Source of the DNA: Blepharisma stoltei
Taxonomy: Eukaryota; Ciliophora; Heterotrichea; Heterotrichida; Blepharismidae
DNA: 64,000 nucleotides
Assembly (NCBI GenBank): GCA_914767885.1
Contig: CAJZBQ010000030.1
Span: forward strand, 496,001-560,000
Reading direction: 5' to 3'
Shown: piece by piece, positions 26,801 through 35,795 of the stretch
How positions within the stretch are numbered: the stretch's first letter is position 1
Layout of the letters: the number at the start of each line of letters is the position of its first letter
The notes under the pieces: model-generated
Told to the model about the DNA's origin: nothing
Databases searched by the model: none
Seen by the model: only the letters and a program-made list of their open reading frames with translations
Translations under genes and position numbers: made by a program

Positions 26801-29800
26801 TCAAAACCAAGAAGAAAGCGAACAAAAAGATGTGGACAAAGAAGGAGGAATGGATGTAAGGGAAGAATTTGAAGGAGAAGAAAGAAGCGCTGAAGGCAGT
26901 GAAGGCGAAGATATAGAAGGAAATGCCGAAGGAAACGAAAAACTTATGGAAGAAGAACAAGAAGCCCGCAAAGCTGAAGGAGAAGTAAGGGAGTCTGCAA
27001 ACCCAGAGATGACCAAAGAATCAGAAATGGAAGCCGGACTTCAACCTCAAGATAGAGAAGGTGAAGCTGAAGACTTTGAAATGGCCCCACCAGAGTCAGG
27101 ATCTGAAGAAAACATGGATATGGACATCGACGCCAAAGAAGAAGACTTAATAAACGTTGATAAAAGAAACGAAGACTACGAAAGTTCACAACAAGACAGC
27201 GGAGAAGAAAGCATGCAAGAAGACTCCGAAGCTGAACAAAACCAAACCAATGAACCCAACCTAAATGAAGCAGAAATGGAAGGTAAAGAGACAAAAGAAA
27301 TAGAAGGATCCAGTGGAGAGGAAGAAGAAAAAAGATTAGAAGAATACAAGGACAGAGAATTCACAGATTATGATAAAGAAGCTTATGGGGTTGACAATCA
27401 AGCTGCAAACACTGATAAAATGAAAGGAAATGAAAATAAAGGAGAGCAAAATTCCAAAGATAAAGGAAGCTATACAGATGTCATTAGCCAGATGAAAGGT
27501 GAATGAAACTCCCAGCAGCAACAGCAGCAGAGTGAAACCGGTCAAAACCCAGAAACTGAAATAGAAGCCACTGTTAATGATGTAGAAACCGTAAATATGC
27601 CAGATGATATGAGTATAGACAGGCCAGAGTCCTCAAATATCTACACCTTTGACGAAAATTTCAATGATGTCACCTCAGCTCCCAGCTTAAAAAATAATCC
27701 CGAGCAAGAAGCAGGCAAACAAGTCCAGCCTAAAAAGTCAGAACGCAAAGAAAGGCCTAGAGAAGAAGTCAAAAGTGAAAGCTTCAAAACTTTTGACAGC
27801 ACAAAGAGAGATGAGCAGAGAAACGTAATTCCAAAAATTGATATGATTAATTTCAATGAAGGGAATGTTGGAAGAAAAGGAACTCATAGAACTGGAGGAG
27901 AAGAAGTCCCTATGAGCATTGATAATAGCCTTTTAGATCCACTAGAAGAACTTGAAAAGCTTATTCTCGATTATTAAGCAGCGCTCTCCTTTGTCGTTAT
28001 CAATTTGGGTTTCTTTTATTGAAAATTTGTGATTTAAACAAATGATTAAAATAAAATATTCTAATTATCAGCTCTAAAGGATGGTTTAAAAAAAATTTCA
28101 ATAATAATCAAAATAAATTTTAAAAATTTAAAAAGACATTAAATATACTTATTAAGAGTCACCAAAAATTTTATAAAAAATATTATAGATTATATTCGTA
28201 ATGGGGAGGGTTAGAAATCAAGTAAATATGGAAGCTTTTGAAAAAGGACTTGCTGAATGGGAAAACTACGAAAGAGAAACTAGTTATATTGCACAAGAGC
28301 TATGTGAACAGTTAAGAATCATCCTCGAGCCGACAAAAGCAAAAGGCCTTCAAGGGGATTATAAAACTGGTAAAAGAATCAATATGAAAAAAGTCATTGC
28401 TTACATTGCAAGCCAGTTTAGAAAAGATAAAATCTGGCTTAGAAGAACTAGACCTACTGCAAGAGAATATCAAGTACTTCTAGCTATTGATGATTCTTTT
28501 AGTATGAAGCAGCATGGACTAGGAGATATTGCGAAAAAAGGCTTATCAATTTTGGCCCAAGCTTTGCATAAGCTTGAAGTAGGAGAACTCGGGGTTGCAG
28601 GCATCAGAAATGGTATGAATTTATTACATGACTTTGGCCGGCCTTTTTCAAGCGACGAAGGAGGCTTTATTATGTCTCAGCTTGACTTTGAATATGGAAG
28701 AGATGTGGGCTCTGATACAGCATATCCAAGATTTATGCAGCAGTGCTATGATTATTTAGAAAAATGTGGAAACCAAAACATGCAGCTCGTTATTATTATT
28801 TCTGATGGAAGACTCAATAAAAACAAAGTCAGGCCGGCTCGTTTGGCTTTTGAGAGATACGGGCTGTATACAATATAAGAAACCAATATGTAATTAAAAG
28901 AAAAGAGCCAGTGTTTTACATCAATAAGATATCATTATGTACTATAAGTAACTTATAATAAGGAGCAAAAAAACCATTAAATTTGACAGTAAAATTTTTT
29001 TTTTTATGTCTTAATGAAAAAAGCTTGTTGGCTATATAAACTATGATACTGTTAAGTCTATTAAATAAGCAACTTATATGTACTAGAAATAAGATCTGAC
29101 AGTTTCATATAATAGCAAACTGACGTTATACCTTGTTTGCAATTCCATTCTGAATATATTAAAAAATCAATAAACGCTTCTCTTAATAAAAAAATAAATC
29201 ATTATGTCACTAAATTGGGTTTAAGTCATCTCAGTAAAAAACGAATTTCATCTCTTTTGCTCAAGAGATAACGGTTTATTAGGTGCTGCAAAAACCTGCT
29301 TAAAAAGACCGTTATATTTGCGCAAAAATTAATATAATTTCTGCACCGATTTGCGTTGCAACACACATTAATATAGTGAAACGATGCTTTATTTTGAGCC
29401 TTATTTATATCAGATTTTATGTCTTATATAAGAGAATTCAATATGATCTAATATTTCGAAACTATCAGCTCATGAAAATGCGAAATCGTTTGCTCAGTGA
29501 AAAAAAACATTAAACAGAGCTCCTTAAAATAGAAATTTATTTTTTTAAGAAAAATAATTTAAAATTTTGTTATTAAATACTTTTAGAGCAAGCTTTGCTT
29601 ATTTATTGCGCTTTTTTTTACAAATAGTAACAATATTTAAGGTAAATCATACTTATTTCAGTTCTAAGTGTGCCTCTTTCAGTGGCTATTAAATATATTA
29701 AAAATTATTAAAAAATATATAAAACCGTTTTTTAAGACATATTCTTTCAAAATATATCAAAACGATGACCAAAATTTGCAATATTTTTTGAGTTAATTTC

Positions 29801-30948
29801 CTTAAAAAAGGTTTTTAGAAGTTTTTTAATAATTTTAATATCTTTAATAGACACTGAAAGAGGTACACTTAGAACTGAAATAAGTATGATTTACCTTAAA
29901 TATTGTTATTATTTATACAAAAAAGCGCAATAAATAAGCAAAGCTTGCTCTAAAAGTATTTAATAACAAAATGTTAATTTATTTTCTTAAAAAAATAAAT
30001 TTCTATTTTAAGGAGCTCTGTTTAATGTTTTTTTCATTGAGCAAACGATTTCGCATTTTCATGAGCTGATAGTTTCGAAATATTAGATCATATTGAATTC
30101 TCTTATATAAGACATAAAATCTGATATAAATAAGGCTCAAAATAAAGCATCGTTTCACTATATTAATGTGTGTTGCAACGCAAATCGGTGCAGAAATTAT
30201 ATTAATTTTTGCGCAAATATAACGGTCTTTTTAAGCAGGTTTTTGCAGCACCTAATAAACCGTTATCTCTTGAGAAAAAGAGATGGATTTCGTTTTTTAT
30301 TTAACTGGATGAACTTTGACTTATAAACATAACAATTCCGTTTTTTATTGAAGCAAGCGTTTATCGAAATTTTTTTATTTTCATTAGACTCTCGCAAATT
30401 ATCTAGACCGTTAGGTTGCATTGATGAATTGCTGGTATCGTCTATTTTGCTTAGTTACTAGGTCTTTTTTATTAAGGACTCAACTGTTTCCATTTTTGTG
30501 GAGATCTAGAATCTTCTATTTTTGTGATATAAAAACAATTTTTACAGTCAAATTTAATGGTTTTTTTGCTCCTTATTATGAGTTACCTGAAGGACATGAT
30601 GTTTTCTTATTTATAAGAGATACTAACTCTTTTCTTTTCATTAAATATTGGTTCTTCATTTTATGGACATCCCGTATCTCTCAAAAGCCAAACGAGCCAG
30701 TCAGGCCATGGGTGAGAAAAAATGAAGGGATTTTCTTTTTATTTGTAATTGTTGATAACCAAGAAAGTTCTATTATGGATATGCAGAGCGTTGTGTTTGA
30801 GAAAAAGGACGGGAAAAATTTAGTGAAGAAGACATCATATTTGGAAGATTTTCCTTTTGAATATTATGTTGTGGTACAAAATCCGGGATTGCTGGTTACA
30901 ATTTTGTTGGATGTCATAAAGCAGTGGTTTGAACTGATGAAAGAATAA
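14811..30948 (+). CDS. MDN1: midasin, AAA+ ribosome-assembly ATPase
   Basis: ATG at 14811, TAA at 30946-30948; about 3,840 residues after removing nine insertions, shorter than typical midasins (around 4,700-5,600) because the N-terminus starts right at AAA1 and the linker is compact. Midasin (Rea1) is a dynein-like ATPase that pulls assembly factors off pre-60S ribosomes in the nucleus. Walker A motifs of six AAA modules in order: GPPSSGKTT, GETGNGKTT, GPTSSGKTS, GETGCGKTT, GPPGVGKTS, GDHSVGKTS; Walker B such as 'ILLEEINLA', 'VVLDELNLA', 'LLIDEISLA'; AAA6 has the degenerate 'ILLKNANLC'. A Glu/Asp-rich region follows (about 26,680-27,970), then the MIDAS domain ('LLAIDDSFSM', 'VIIISDGR'). The C-terminal 'DFPFEYYVVVQN...IKQWFELMKE' lies 1.9 kb away beyond a fold-back insertion. 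Many TGA=Trp. Confidence 0.96.
15517..15995. mobile_element. SINE-like insertion in MDN1, 11-bp duplication
   Basis: Perfect direct repeats AAATGAATAAT (15517-15527 and 15985-15995) around a GC-rich 457-bp body with no TIRs, ending 'CATCACCATTTTA' as in other copies. Removing 468 bp joins 'DREMNN' to 'IITESLREL'. Confidence 0.85.
16351..16722 (-). mobile_element. IES of the CCGTGAGTGAAC family in MDN1
   Basis: 372 bp, ends 'TACCCCCCCTTCCGTGAG' and 'CTCACGGAGGTGGGGGGTAGTTA', four motif copies, orientation reversed relative to 2309-2689. Removal joins 'TTIVQSL' to 'AKLLGAKLYVHN'. Confidence 0.93.
22924..23240 (+). mobile_element. IES of the CCGTGAGTGAAC family in MDN1, diverged
   Basis: 317 bp. 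Left end 'TAACTACCCCTCGTGTGAG', right end 'CGGACGGAGGGGTAGAGTA'; the motif copies have drifted but the internal order is kept. Removal reads 'LPEFLRLILDLTEIKE'. Confidence 0.85.
23311..23524 (-). mobile_element. degenerate copy of the same IES family in MDN1
   Basis: 214 bp. The order of internal blocks matches the family ('GCAAAATTATTGAAAAA', 'CTTCGTGGCGAACAAAAA', 'TTGATATATAAAGCTAATTC') but the C/G termini are eroded. A TA-TA join gives 'KIVKTTDRGSELETV' in frame. Confidence 0.7.
23987..24249 (-). mobile_element. IES of the CCGTGAGTGAAC family in MDN1, shortened
   Basis: 263 bp, ends 'TATCCCCTCCATGAGCGAAC' and 'CCTTGGGGGAGTTA'. The right hairpin has been lost. Removal joins 'PDHEIL' to 'KETQYLAYKV'. 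Confidence 0.88.
25566..26113. mobile_element. GC-rich insertion in MDN1, 8-bp duplication
   Basis: Direct repeats TAAGCCAG (25566-25573 and 26106-26113) flank a 532-bp GC-richer body without TIRs. Removing 540 bp reads 'CKTALSQLSEIPKYSE'. Same class as the SINE-like insertions, though I could not align its core with theirs by eye. Confidence 0.8.
26196..26523 (+). mobile_element. IES of the CCGTGAGTGAAC family in MDN1, diverged
   Basis: 328 bp. Left 'TACTCCCCCTTCATGAGTGA', right 'TTCGCTCACTTATGAGGGAGTTA'. Removal reads 'PRSIPKYLEKSEIPDTYV'. It lies only about 80 bp from the previous insertion. Confidence 0.9.
27962..28211. mobile_element. IES before the MIDAS domain of MDN1, boundary uncertain
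   Basis: About 230-250 bp of AT-rich DNA with stops in the MD1 frame separates 'DPLEELEKL' from 'RNQVNMEAFEKGLAEWENYE'. TA pairs 27962/28212 and 27962/28191 both restore frame, giving slightly different junctions. No clear TIR. Confidence 0.65.
28828..30707. mobile_element. 1.87-kb fold-back element in MDN1, 28-bp perfect TIR, 8-bp duplication
   Basis: Target duplications GTCAGGCC at 28828-28835 and 30700-30707 (no TA). Perfect TIRs 'GGCTCGTTTGGCTTTTGAGA' + 'GATACGGG' at 28836-28863 and complement at 30671-30698. The arms continue imperfectly for about 170 bp ('AATAAGGAGCAAAAAAACCA'), then a near-perfect inverted repeat (about 29220-29770 against 29780-30320) fills the centre. Removal reads 'KNKVRPWVRKNEGIFF', restoring the MDN1 C-terminus. 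Confidence 0.93.
29220..30320. repeat. 1.1-kb near-perfect inverted repeat
   Basis: Two arms of about 540 bp with almost no spacer near 29775. Matching blocks include 'AACGGTTTATTAGGTGCTGC', 'GTTGCAACACACATTAATAT', 'TTTAAGGTAAATCATACTTA' and 'TGAAAGAGG.ACAC'. Transcription through it would give a long hairpin RNA. Confidence 0.92.
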
Positions 30949-31345
30949 ATAGCATTAAGAATTAATTATTTCTTTATTTATTATCTATGCTAGTCTTTAT
31001 ATGCCAAAAGAACTGCCACTTATAAAAGTGGCTATTTTCAATATAATAGCCAGCTACTTATTTTACTGTATTATATTCGCAAATATGCCATATCTAAATA
31101 ATTATTTATAAGGCTTTTCAATTAGTATCGCAAACACTTTCTTCTCTCATATCCATACCAGGCTATACTATAAAAATAAAGTAACCTAAAATTAATATCA
31201 AAAACAATTAAAAAAATTTTCCATGTTGAAAGATTTCAATAAAAAATTCTTATTCTGGATAAAAGACTGATAGAATTTCAGATCTAAAATATAGTAATTA
31301 AATTGATTTGAAAGCTTCCATTATTATTTTATATCCAACCGTAAT
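30949..31345. other. intergenic spacer upstream of SELENOW
   Basis: AT-rich, no ORF, repeat or RNA gene seen; holds the MDN1 3' flank and the SELENOW promoter. Confidence 0.4.
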
Positions 31346-32023
31346 ATGGAAAGCAAGAAGGTTCGGGTATGGATCTGTGGATCTTGAGGTTACTGGAGTA
31401 AGGCCAATTTAACCAAACAAGCTTTAGTGCAAGAACTAAACTTATCAGACTCTCAAATCGAGTGCATGCCAGGTGAGCCAAGACAACTCAAAGTCGACGT
31501 TGTTATTGGTGGACAATCCCACACCGTAATCAGCAGAAAAGGAGCTTGCTTGCTTAATTACTTAGTGTTTAAGGTTTCTAGTGTCCACTCCCTAATGAAT
31601 AGGGGCTAATCTAACTGGTGACGTACGGGTTTCGACCGAAGATGGCTACACCACAGTCCCAGCGGTAGCCAGGGCCACACATCTCACCCGGCTGGTTCCG
31701 TCACTCTCGTCAGATTTAGCTCCAGCTCGTGTTCCTCATAAGGGTCACCCTCCTCTTGGGGATTTGCTAAGTGGTAAAAGCCCAAACCTCTCGATGTTCT
31801 GAGGAGCAGCTCCTCTTGTTATTTCTAGAGTTAAACCGCTTTTGCTGTGCAGAAGTTCTCAAGGTAAAACCAAACCCCATAAATAAAATTCATGAGGGAG
31901 AGAAAATTAGCGAGAGCTAATTTCTCTCGTTCGTCCATTTTATTTATCAGCAGAAAAGGAGCAGACTTTTTCCCAAGACATGCACCAATGGAAATTGTGG
32001 AGGCTGTAAGAAAATACTTCTAA
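31346..32023 (+). CDS. SELENOW: selenoprotein W (Rdx family), TGA at the selenocysteine site
   Basis: ATG at 31346-31348, TAA at 32021-32023; 86 residues after removing a 417-bp insertion (31529-31945). The N-terminus reads 'KVRVWICGS-TGA-GYWSKANL', aligning with the SelW redox motif C-x-x-U-G-Y-x-S-K: Cys is residue 11 and the TGA (31385-31387) is residue 14. The rest follows the thioredoxin-like Rdx fold ('ECMPGEPRQLKVDVVIGGQSHTVISRKGADFF'). SelW is a small cytosolic thiol oxidoreductase. Trp elsewhere in this protein uses TGG (residue 9 and 'GYW'). With the SECIS-like hairpin just downstream I infer that this TGA is selenocysteine, not Trp; reading it as Trp would give C-x-x-W, unknown to me in the family. 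Confidence 0.88.
31529..31962. mobile_element. GC-rich retroelement-like insertion in SELENOW, perfect 17-bp duplication
   Basis: Perfect direct repeats ATCAGCAGAAAAGGAGC (31529-31545 and 31946-31962) flank a body of 400 bp with no TIRs. Near its right end is a hairpin 'GAGAAAATTAGC'/'GCTAATTTCTC' beside 'ATAAATAAAAT', features echoed at 9.15 and 62.45 kb. Exact loss of 417 bp restores SelW ('TVISRKGADFFPRH'). A TA-TA excision here would shift the frame. Confidence 0.88.
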
Positions 32024-32033
32024 CTTCTCAATA

Positions 32034-32080
32034 TCTATGTGAAGGGATCACTTAAAGTTTAGTGATTTCTGAGGATAGAG
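32034..32080 (+). promoter_or_regulatory. SECIS-like element in the SELENOW 3' UTR
   Basis: Begins 10 nt after the stop. Lower stem TCTAT/ATAGA (32034-32038 with 32075-32079). Core: 5' GTGA (32039-32042) opposite 3' TGAG (32070-32073), giving the tandem G.A pairs of the SECIS quartet. Upper stem of 10 bp (32043-32052 with 32061-32070, including two G-U pairs). Apical loop TAAAGTTT with the unpaired AA on the 5' side, about 11 nt after the core TGA, the standard SECIS distance. The only departure from the textbook form is GTGA instead of ATGA. Confidence 0.8.
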
Positions 32081-32684
32081 TAAGCTAGATAATCATCATA
32101 ATTATTCTTTTTTAAAAACTAACTGAGTTTTTATTTAATTATATTGCTCTGGTCAGCTCTATCCATTTTATCAGGACTTTTTGCTAATGAAATGCTTCTT
32201 GGGAAATTTAGTCGAATTTTTCAACCGGGAGACATTTGTTAGGAAAACTTCGATCAAATGTCTTTCAAGGAAACAAAAGTGACCAAATTTTTTCGAGAAA
32301 ATATCGTTCTAGTAAAAAGCCCTGAGGGTAAAATATACACTCATTCTGGTCAGTTGAAACTATGTGAAGAAAAATGTCAATAAAAAATATAGTGCAGGAA
32401 TGAACTGGAAATTATAGCAAAAAATGCCATTTTTCAATTTCATAAAGAGAGGATATCATAAGCAAGGATTTCTTTTGAATTAATTTTAATTTGTATAGTA
32501 TAATAAATGAATATTGAATCTTTACGCATATAGCAAAAAAGTTATGCAAAATTGATTTAAAAGTTATCAAAACAGTAGTTAGTCTATACAAATAAACGAT
32601 TTCTCAACGAATCGAGAAGTCAATAAATAAAATTATCATCATTTTCGAGCTAATTAAACTAAAAATTCTCATAATCAATATACT
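32081..32684. other. intergenic region with an interrupted ORF fragment
   Basis: On the plus strand, about 32120-32383 reads as a hydrophobic N-terminus ('SFYLIILLWSALSILSGLFA') and a charged tail ('TKFFRENIVLVKSPEGKIY') ending in TAA, but it has an in-frame TAG at about 32237, no ATG at its start and no intron that removes the TAG. It may be a decayed gene or one whose 5' exon I cannot find. Confidence 0.3.
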
Positions 32685-32996
32685 TACTCCCCCTCTGTGA
32701 GTGAACAAAAAAATTTTGTTCACTCACGGAGGTGGTTAATTTTTTTTATATATAAACTTTTAAAAAATCCTAATTTGCAAAAATCGGGAACAAACACCAA
32801 TTTAATTTATAAAATTTTATTTTAAAATGCAATTTGTTTAAAATTAAACAGAATTAGCTTGTGATTTCATTATACTAATTATCACTTATATATCAATTTT
32901 TTTTTCCATAAAACATTTTGGTTCACTCACGGAGGGTGGGTTTTTGGGCAAAAAATAGGGATTTTTCTATGGTTTGGTCAATCATCGAGGGGGAGT
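32685..32996 (+). mobile_element. IES of the CCGTGAGTGAAC family, intergenic
   Basis: 312 bp, ends 'TACTCCCCCTCTGTGAGTGA' and 'ATCGAGGGGGAGTTA'. Left hairpin intact at about 32698-32733. Upstream of the SOD-like gene. Confidence 0.9.
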
Positions 32997-33152
32997 TAGT
33001 TTAATTCATTTAAAGGTAAAGCCCCAAGTCACTCTCTCAATATAAATCCTCATAAAAGCCTAAATATCTTCCAAATCCTTTATTCCCCTCAATTATCTCC
33101 TCTAAATTTAAAATTAGACTGTTCTCAATAACTAATTCGTGGATTAAATAAA

Positions 33153-33686
33153 ATGGCATTAACTCGAATAGCTGCAGGCTTTACTCTCTTATTCACTTCC
33201 TCCACCTTATCTTCCTCCAACGAAAGAGTCAGTACAGAAGTCAAAGCTCGTGCAACTTTAACAGGGAAACTCGTCTCAGGAGAAGCTGAATTTTTCCAGC
33301 CTCGTTATACATTGAACACTGAAATTTCCATCAAAGCCACTGGACTTAACCCAAATAAGCCACACGGTCTACAAATTCATGAGGCTGGAAAAGACGGCCA
33401 AGTCGCAGAGATTTACAACCCATTTGCGAGAAAGCATGGAGGTCCTTGGAGCACAGAAAGAAAAGTAGGAGATCTAGGAAACATCAAGGGAGATGAAAAA
33501 GGGGAAGGAGCTTTAAAGGTTTCTGACCCATATGTAAAATTGAGTGGGAAGTTCTCTGTTATTGGAAAAATTCTTGCAATTCATGAAAATCCAGATGACC
33601 TTGGATATGGGAGAAATGATCAAAGTCTTATTGATGGGCAGGCTGGGCCAGCAATCTCAAGTGGAGCCATCAGCCAAGTAAGCTAA
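33153..33686 (+). CDS. Cu/Zn superoxide dismutase-like protein with degenerate metal site
   Basis: ATG at 33153, TAA at 33684-33686; 177 residues with a hydrophobic N-terminus compatible with a signal peptide. The fold signature is clear: 'HGLQIHEAG', 'YNPFARKHGGP', 'ERKVGDLGNI', 'SVIGKILAIHENPDDLGYG', 'GQAGPAISSGAIS'. Against SOD1 numbering, His48, His71, Asp83 and His120 are kept, while His46 is Gln, His63 (the bridging ligand) is Ile, His80 is Lys and Arg143 is Ala; the disulfide cysteines are also absent. It is therefore probably not an active dismutase. It is separated by 26 bp from the convergent coiled-coil gene. Confidence 0.88.
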   Translation: MALTRIAAGFTLLFTSSTLSSSNERVSTEVKARATLTGKLVSGEAEFFQPRYTLNTEISIKATGLNPNKPHGLQIHEAGKDGQVAEIYNPFARKHGGPWSTERKVGDLGNIKGDEKGEGALKVSDPYVKLSGKFSVIGKILAIHENPDDLGYGRNDQSLIDGQAGPAISSGAISQVS

Positions 33687-33712
33687 AAAGTTAGATACTT
33701 TTAGATGAAAAA

Positions 33713-35277
33713 TTAGTTAAATGGTTTATAAGAATTTAAAACAGATGATCTTGCAAAGGAATCTTGATCAAGATCACTTTTCATTAGTTTGCCTGAGTTC
33801 ATTAAGCTTTGGTATCTTTTGTCGATTTCTTCGACTTCTTTGTCGAGGATTCTCTCTTGGATGCTTGGCTTTTTGGTATGATGGGAGTGGGTGTGTGATT
33901 TTTTGGGAGGCTTGGAGGAGTCTTCAGACTTTTTCTTGGTTTTTCGATGTTCTCGTTTTTCAGAGAGTTCTTTAAAATATTGCTCGTTTTGCCGATTCTG
34001 CTCGATTAAAACGTCTTTGCTTTCTTCTAGCTGATTTATAGTAGATCTTAGGATTTCAATTTCTCTTCTTAGTTGTTCGATTTCTTTTTGCTGGGTGTCT
34101 GCTAACTCCCCCCCCCCCTCCGTGAGCGAACAAAACCATTAGAAAAATCGCCATTTTTTGACCAAAAACCCACCCTCCGTGAGTGAACAAAAATTTTTTT
34201 AATAGAAAAAAATTTTAATGGAAAAAAAAATTTTGATATATAAGTGATAATTAGTATAATGAAATCTAGAGCTAATTCTGTTTAATTTTAAACAAATTGC
34301 GTTTTAAAACATAAATTTTGCAAATTAAATTAATATTTGCTTCCCAATTTTTGCAAATTAGGATTTTTTTAAATTTCGAAAAAAAATATTTTTTATAAAA
34401 TTTATATATAAAAATTTTTTTTAAAAAAAAAAATTAACCCCCCCTCCGTGAGCGAACAAAATTTTTTTGTTCGCTCACGGAGGGGGGGGGGGAGTAAGTC
34501 TTGTAAAAACTTGTTTTTGTATTCCATTTCTCTCACTTTGTGGCTTTCATATAGAGCTCTGTTTTGCTTTTGCTTATCTGAGCCTCTACATGCAGAAAGT
34601 TCTCTTTGCAATTGAGCTATGAATTTTTGGGCTTCTTCAAGTTCACTTTTAAGCTGATTGTTTTCTACTTCAAAGCCACTAGTATGTTCTTCATTTTCTT
34701 TGACCTCAGTTTTAATTTTATTTATTGTGCTTTCTAGCTTTTGTGTTTTAGAAGACTCATAGTCTAAATCAGTTTTTAAAACATTTGATTCTTGCTTAAC
34801 TCTATCAAGCTCTGCTGATATCTGTCTATTTTGATCTTCAAGAAGCAAAATTCTGCGCCCATACCTTTTAATTTCATCTTCATAATCATATACTTTTTTA
34901 TTGTTTACTTCAGCTTGTTGCTGAGTTTCTTCTAATTGTCTAATAGTTTCCTCTTTATCTTTTTGCGCTCTTTCTCTTTCAGCTATAACTTGTCTTTTTA
35001 ATTGTTGATTTTCCTTATCAAGAGCAGCTACTTTTTCTGTTAAAGCTCTAATGCAATTAGCGACTGCTTTTGAGTTAGATTTTTTATCTTCTAACATAGA
35101 AGATGATTTTAAATCTTGAAGAGGACTTGGGGATGTGTCAAATCTGAAATCAGGACTATAGGAGCTAAATTCTGGGTTTTGAGAAGACTGCAGCATTTTG
35201 CTTTTTGGCGAGATATATTGCTCTTTATATGAATTCATTCCTTTTTCGAATGATTTATCCATTATATTGAAATTCAT
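33713..35277 (-). CDS. long coiled-coil protein
   Basis: ATG at 35275-35277 (an in-frame ATG at 35262 is possible), TAA at 33713-33715; 390 residues after removing the 392-bp IES at 34103-34494. Ser-rich head (about 60 residues), then nearly unbroken heptads from 'NCIRALTEKVAALDKENQQLKRQ' to 'EEIDKRYQSLMNSG', interrupted by a His/Lys-rich stretch ('KKSHTHSHHTKK'). The IES junction reads 'NKFLQDLADTQQKEIEQLR'. It resembles centrosomal/basal-body coiled-coil proteins such as the Cep57/spindle-associated class in a general way; no family assigned. Confidence 0.85.
34103..34494 (-). mobile_element. IES of the CCGTGAGTGAAC family, 392 bp
   Basis: Full-length copy with long C and G tracts at the ends and four motif copies; 'GAGCGAAC' in the outer pair and 'GAGTGAAC' in one inner copy. 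Very similar in sequence to 38100-38493 and, inverted, to 35399-35795, so these three are recent relatives. Confidence 0.95.
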
Positions 35278-35398
35278 AATTAAAATGAGCAAATTTTTTG
35301 CATATGTTTTGCCATATACTCAATAAATTTTTATTATCTTTAGCAAAGCTATTTCCAATATTATAGATTTATTATTTATTTTGTCATAATTATTCTCC

Positions 35399-35795
35399 TG
35401 ACTCCCCCCCCCCCTCCGTGAGCGAACAAAAAAATTTTGTTCGCTCACGGAGGGGGTTTAATTTTTTTTTTTAAAAAAAATATTTATATATAAATTTTAT
35501 AAAAAATATTTTTTTTTTCGAAATTTAAAAAAATCCTAATTTGCAAAAATTGGGAAGCAAATATTAATTTAATTTGCAAAATTTATGTTTTTTAAAACGC
35601 AATTTGTTTAAAATTAAACAGAATTAGCTCTAGATTTCATTATACTAATTATCACTTATATATCAAAATTTTTTTCCATTAAAATTTTTTCTATTAAAAA
35701 AATTTTTGTTCACTCACGGAGGGTGGGGTTTTTGGTCAAAAAATGGCGATTTTTCTAATGGTTTTGTTCGCTCACACGGAGGGGGGGGGGGGGAG
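35399..35795 (+). mobile_element. IES of the CCGTGAGTGAAC family bounded by TGA instead of TA
   Basis: Edges 'CTCCTGACTCCCCC' and 'GGGGGAGTGAGTTG': the usual TA is replaced by TG on both sides (direct repeat TGA at 35399-35401 and 35796-35798). Internally a full-length copy. It lies between the divergent coiled-coil genes, so excision cannot be tested from frame. Confidence 0.9.

Noticed and set aside
26680-27490. Opposite-strand ORFs rich in Ser/Phe/Leu
   Set aside because: They are antisense shadows of the Glu/Asp-rich midasin segment.
30421-30714. The ATG at 30421 as the start of a separate gene
   Set aside because: Only the part after 30707 is conserved (midasin C-terminus); the upstream part is the arm of the fold-back element.
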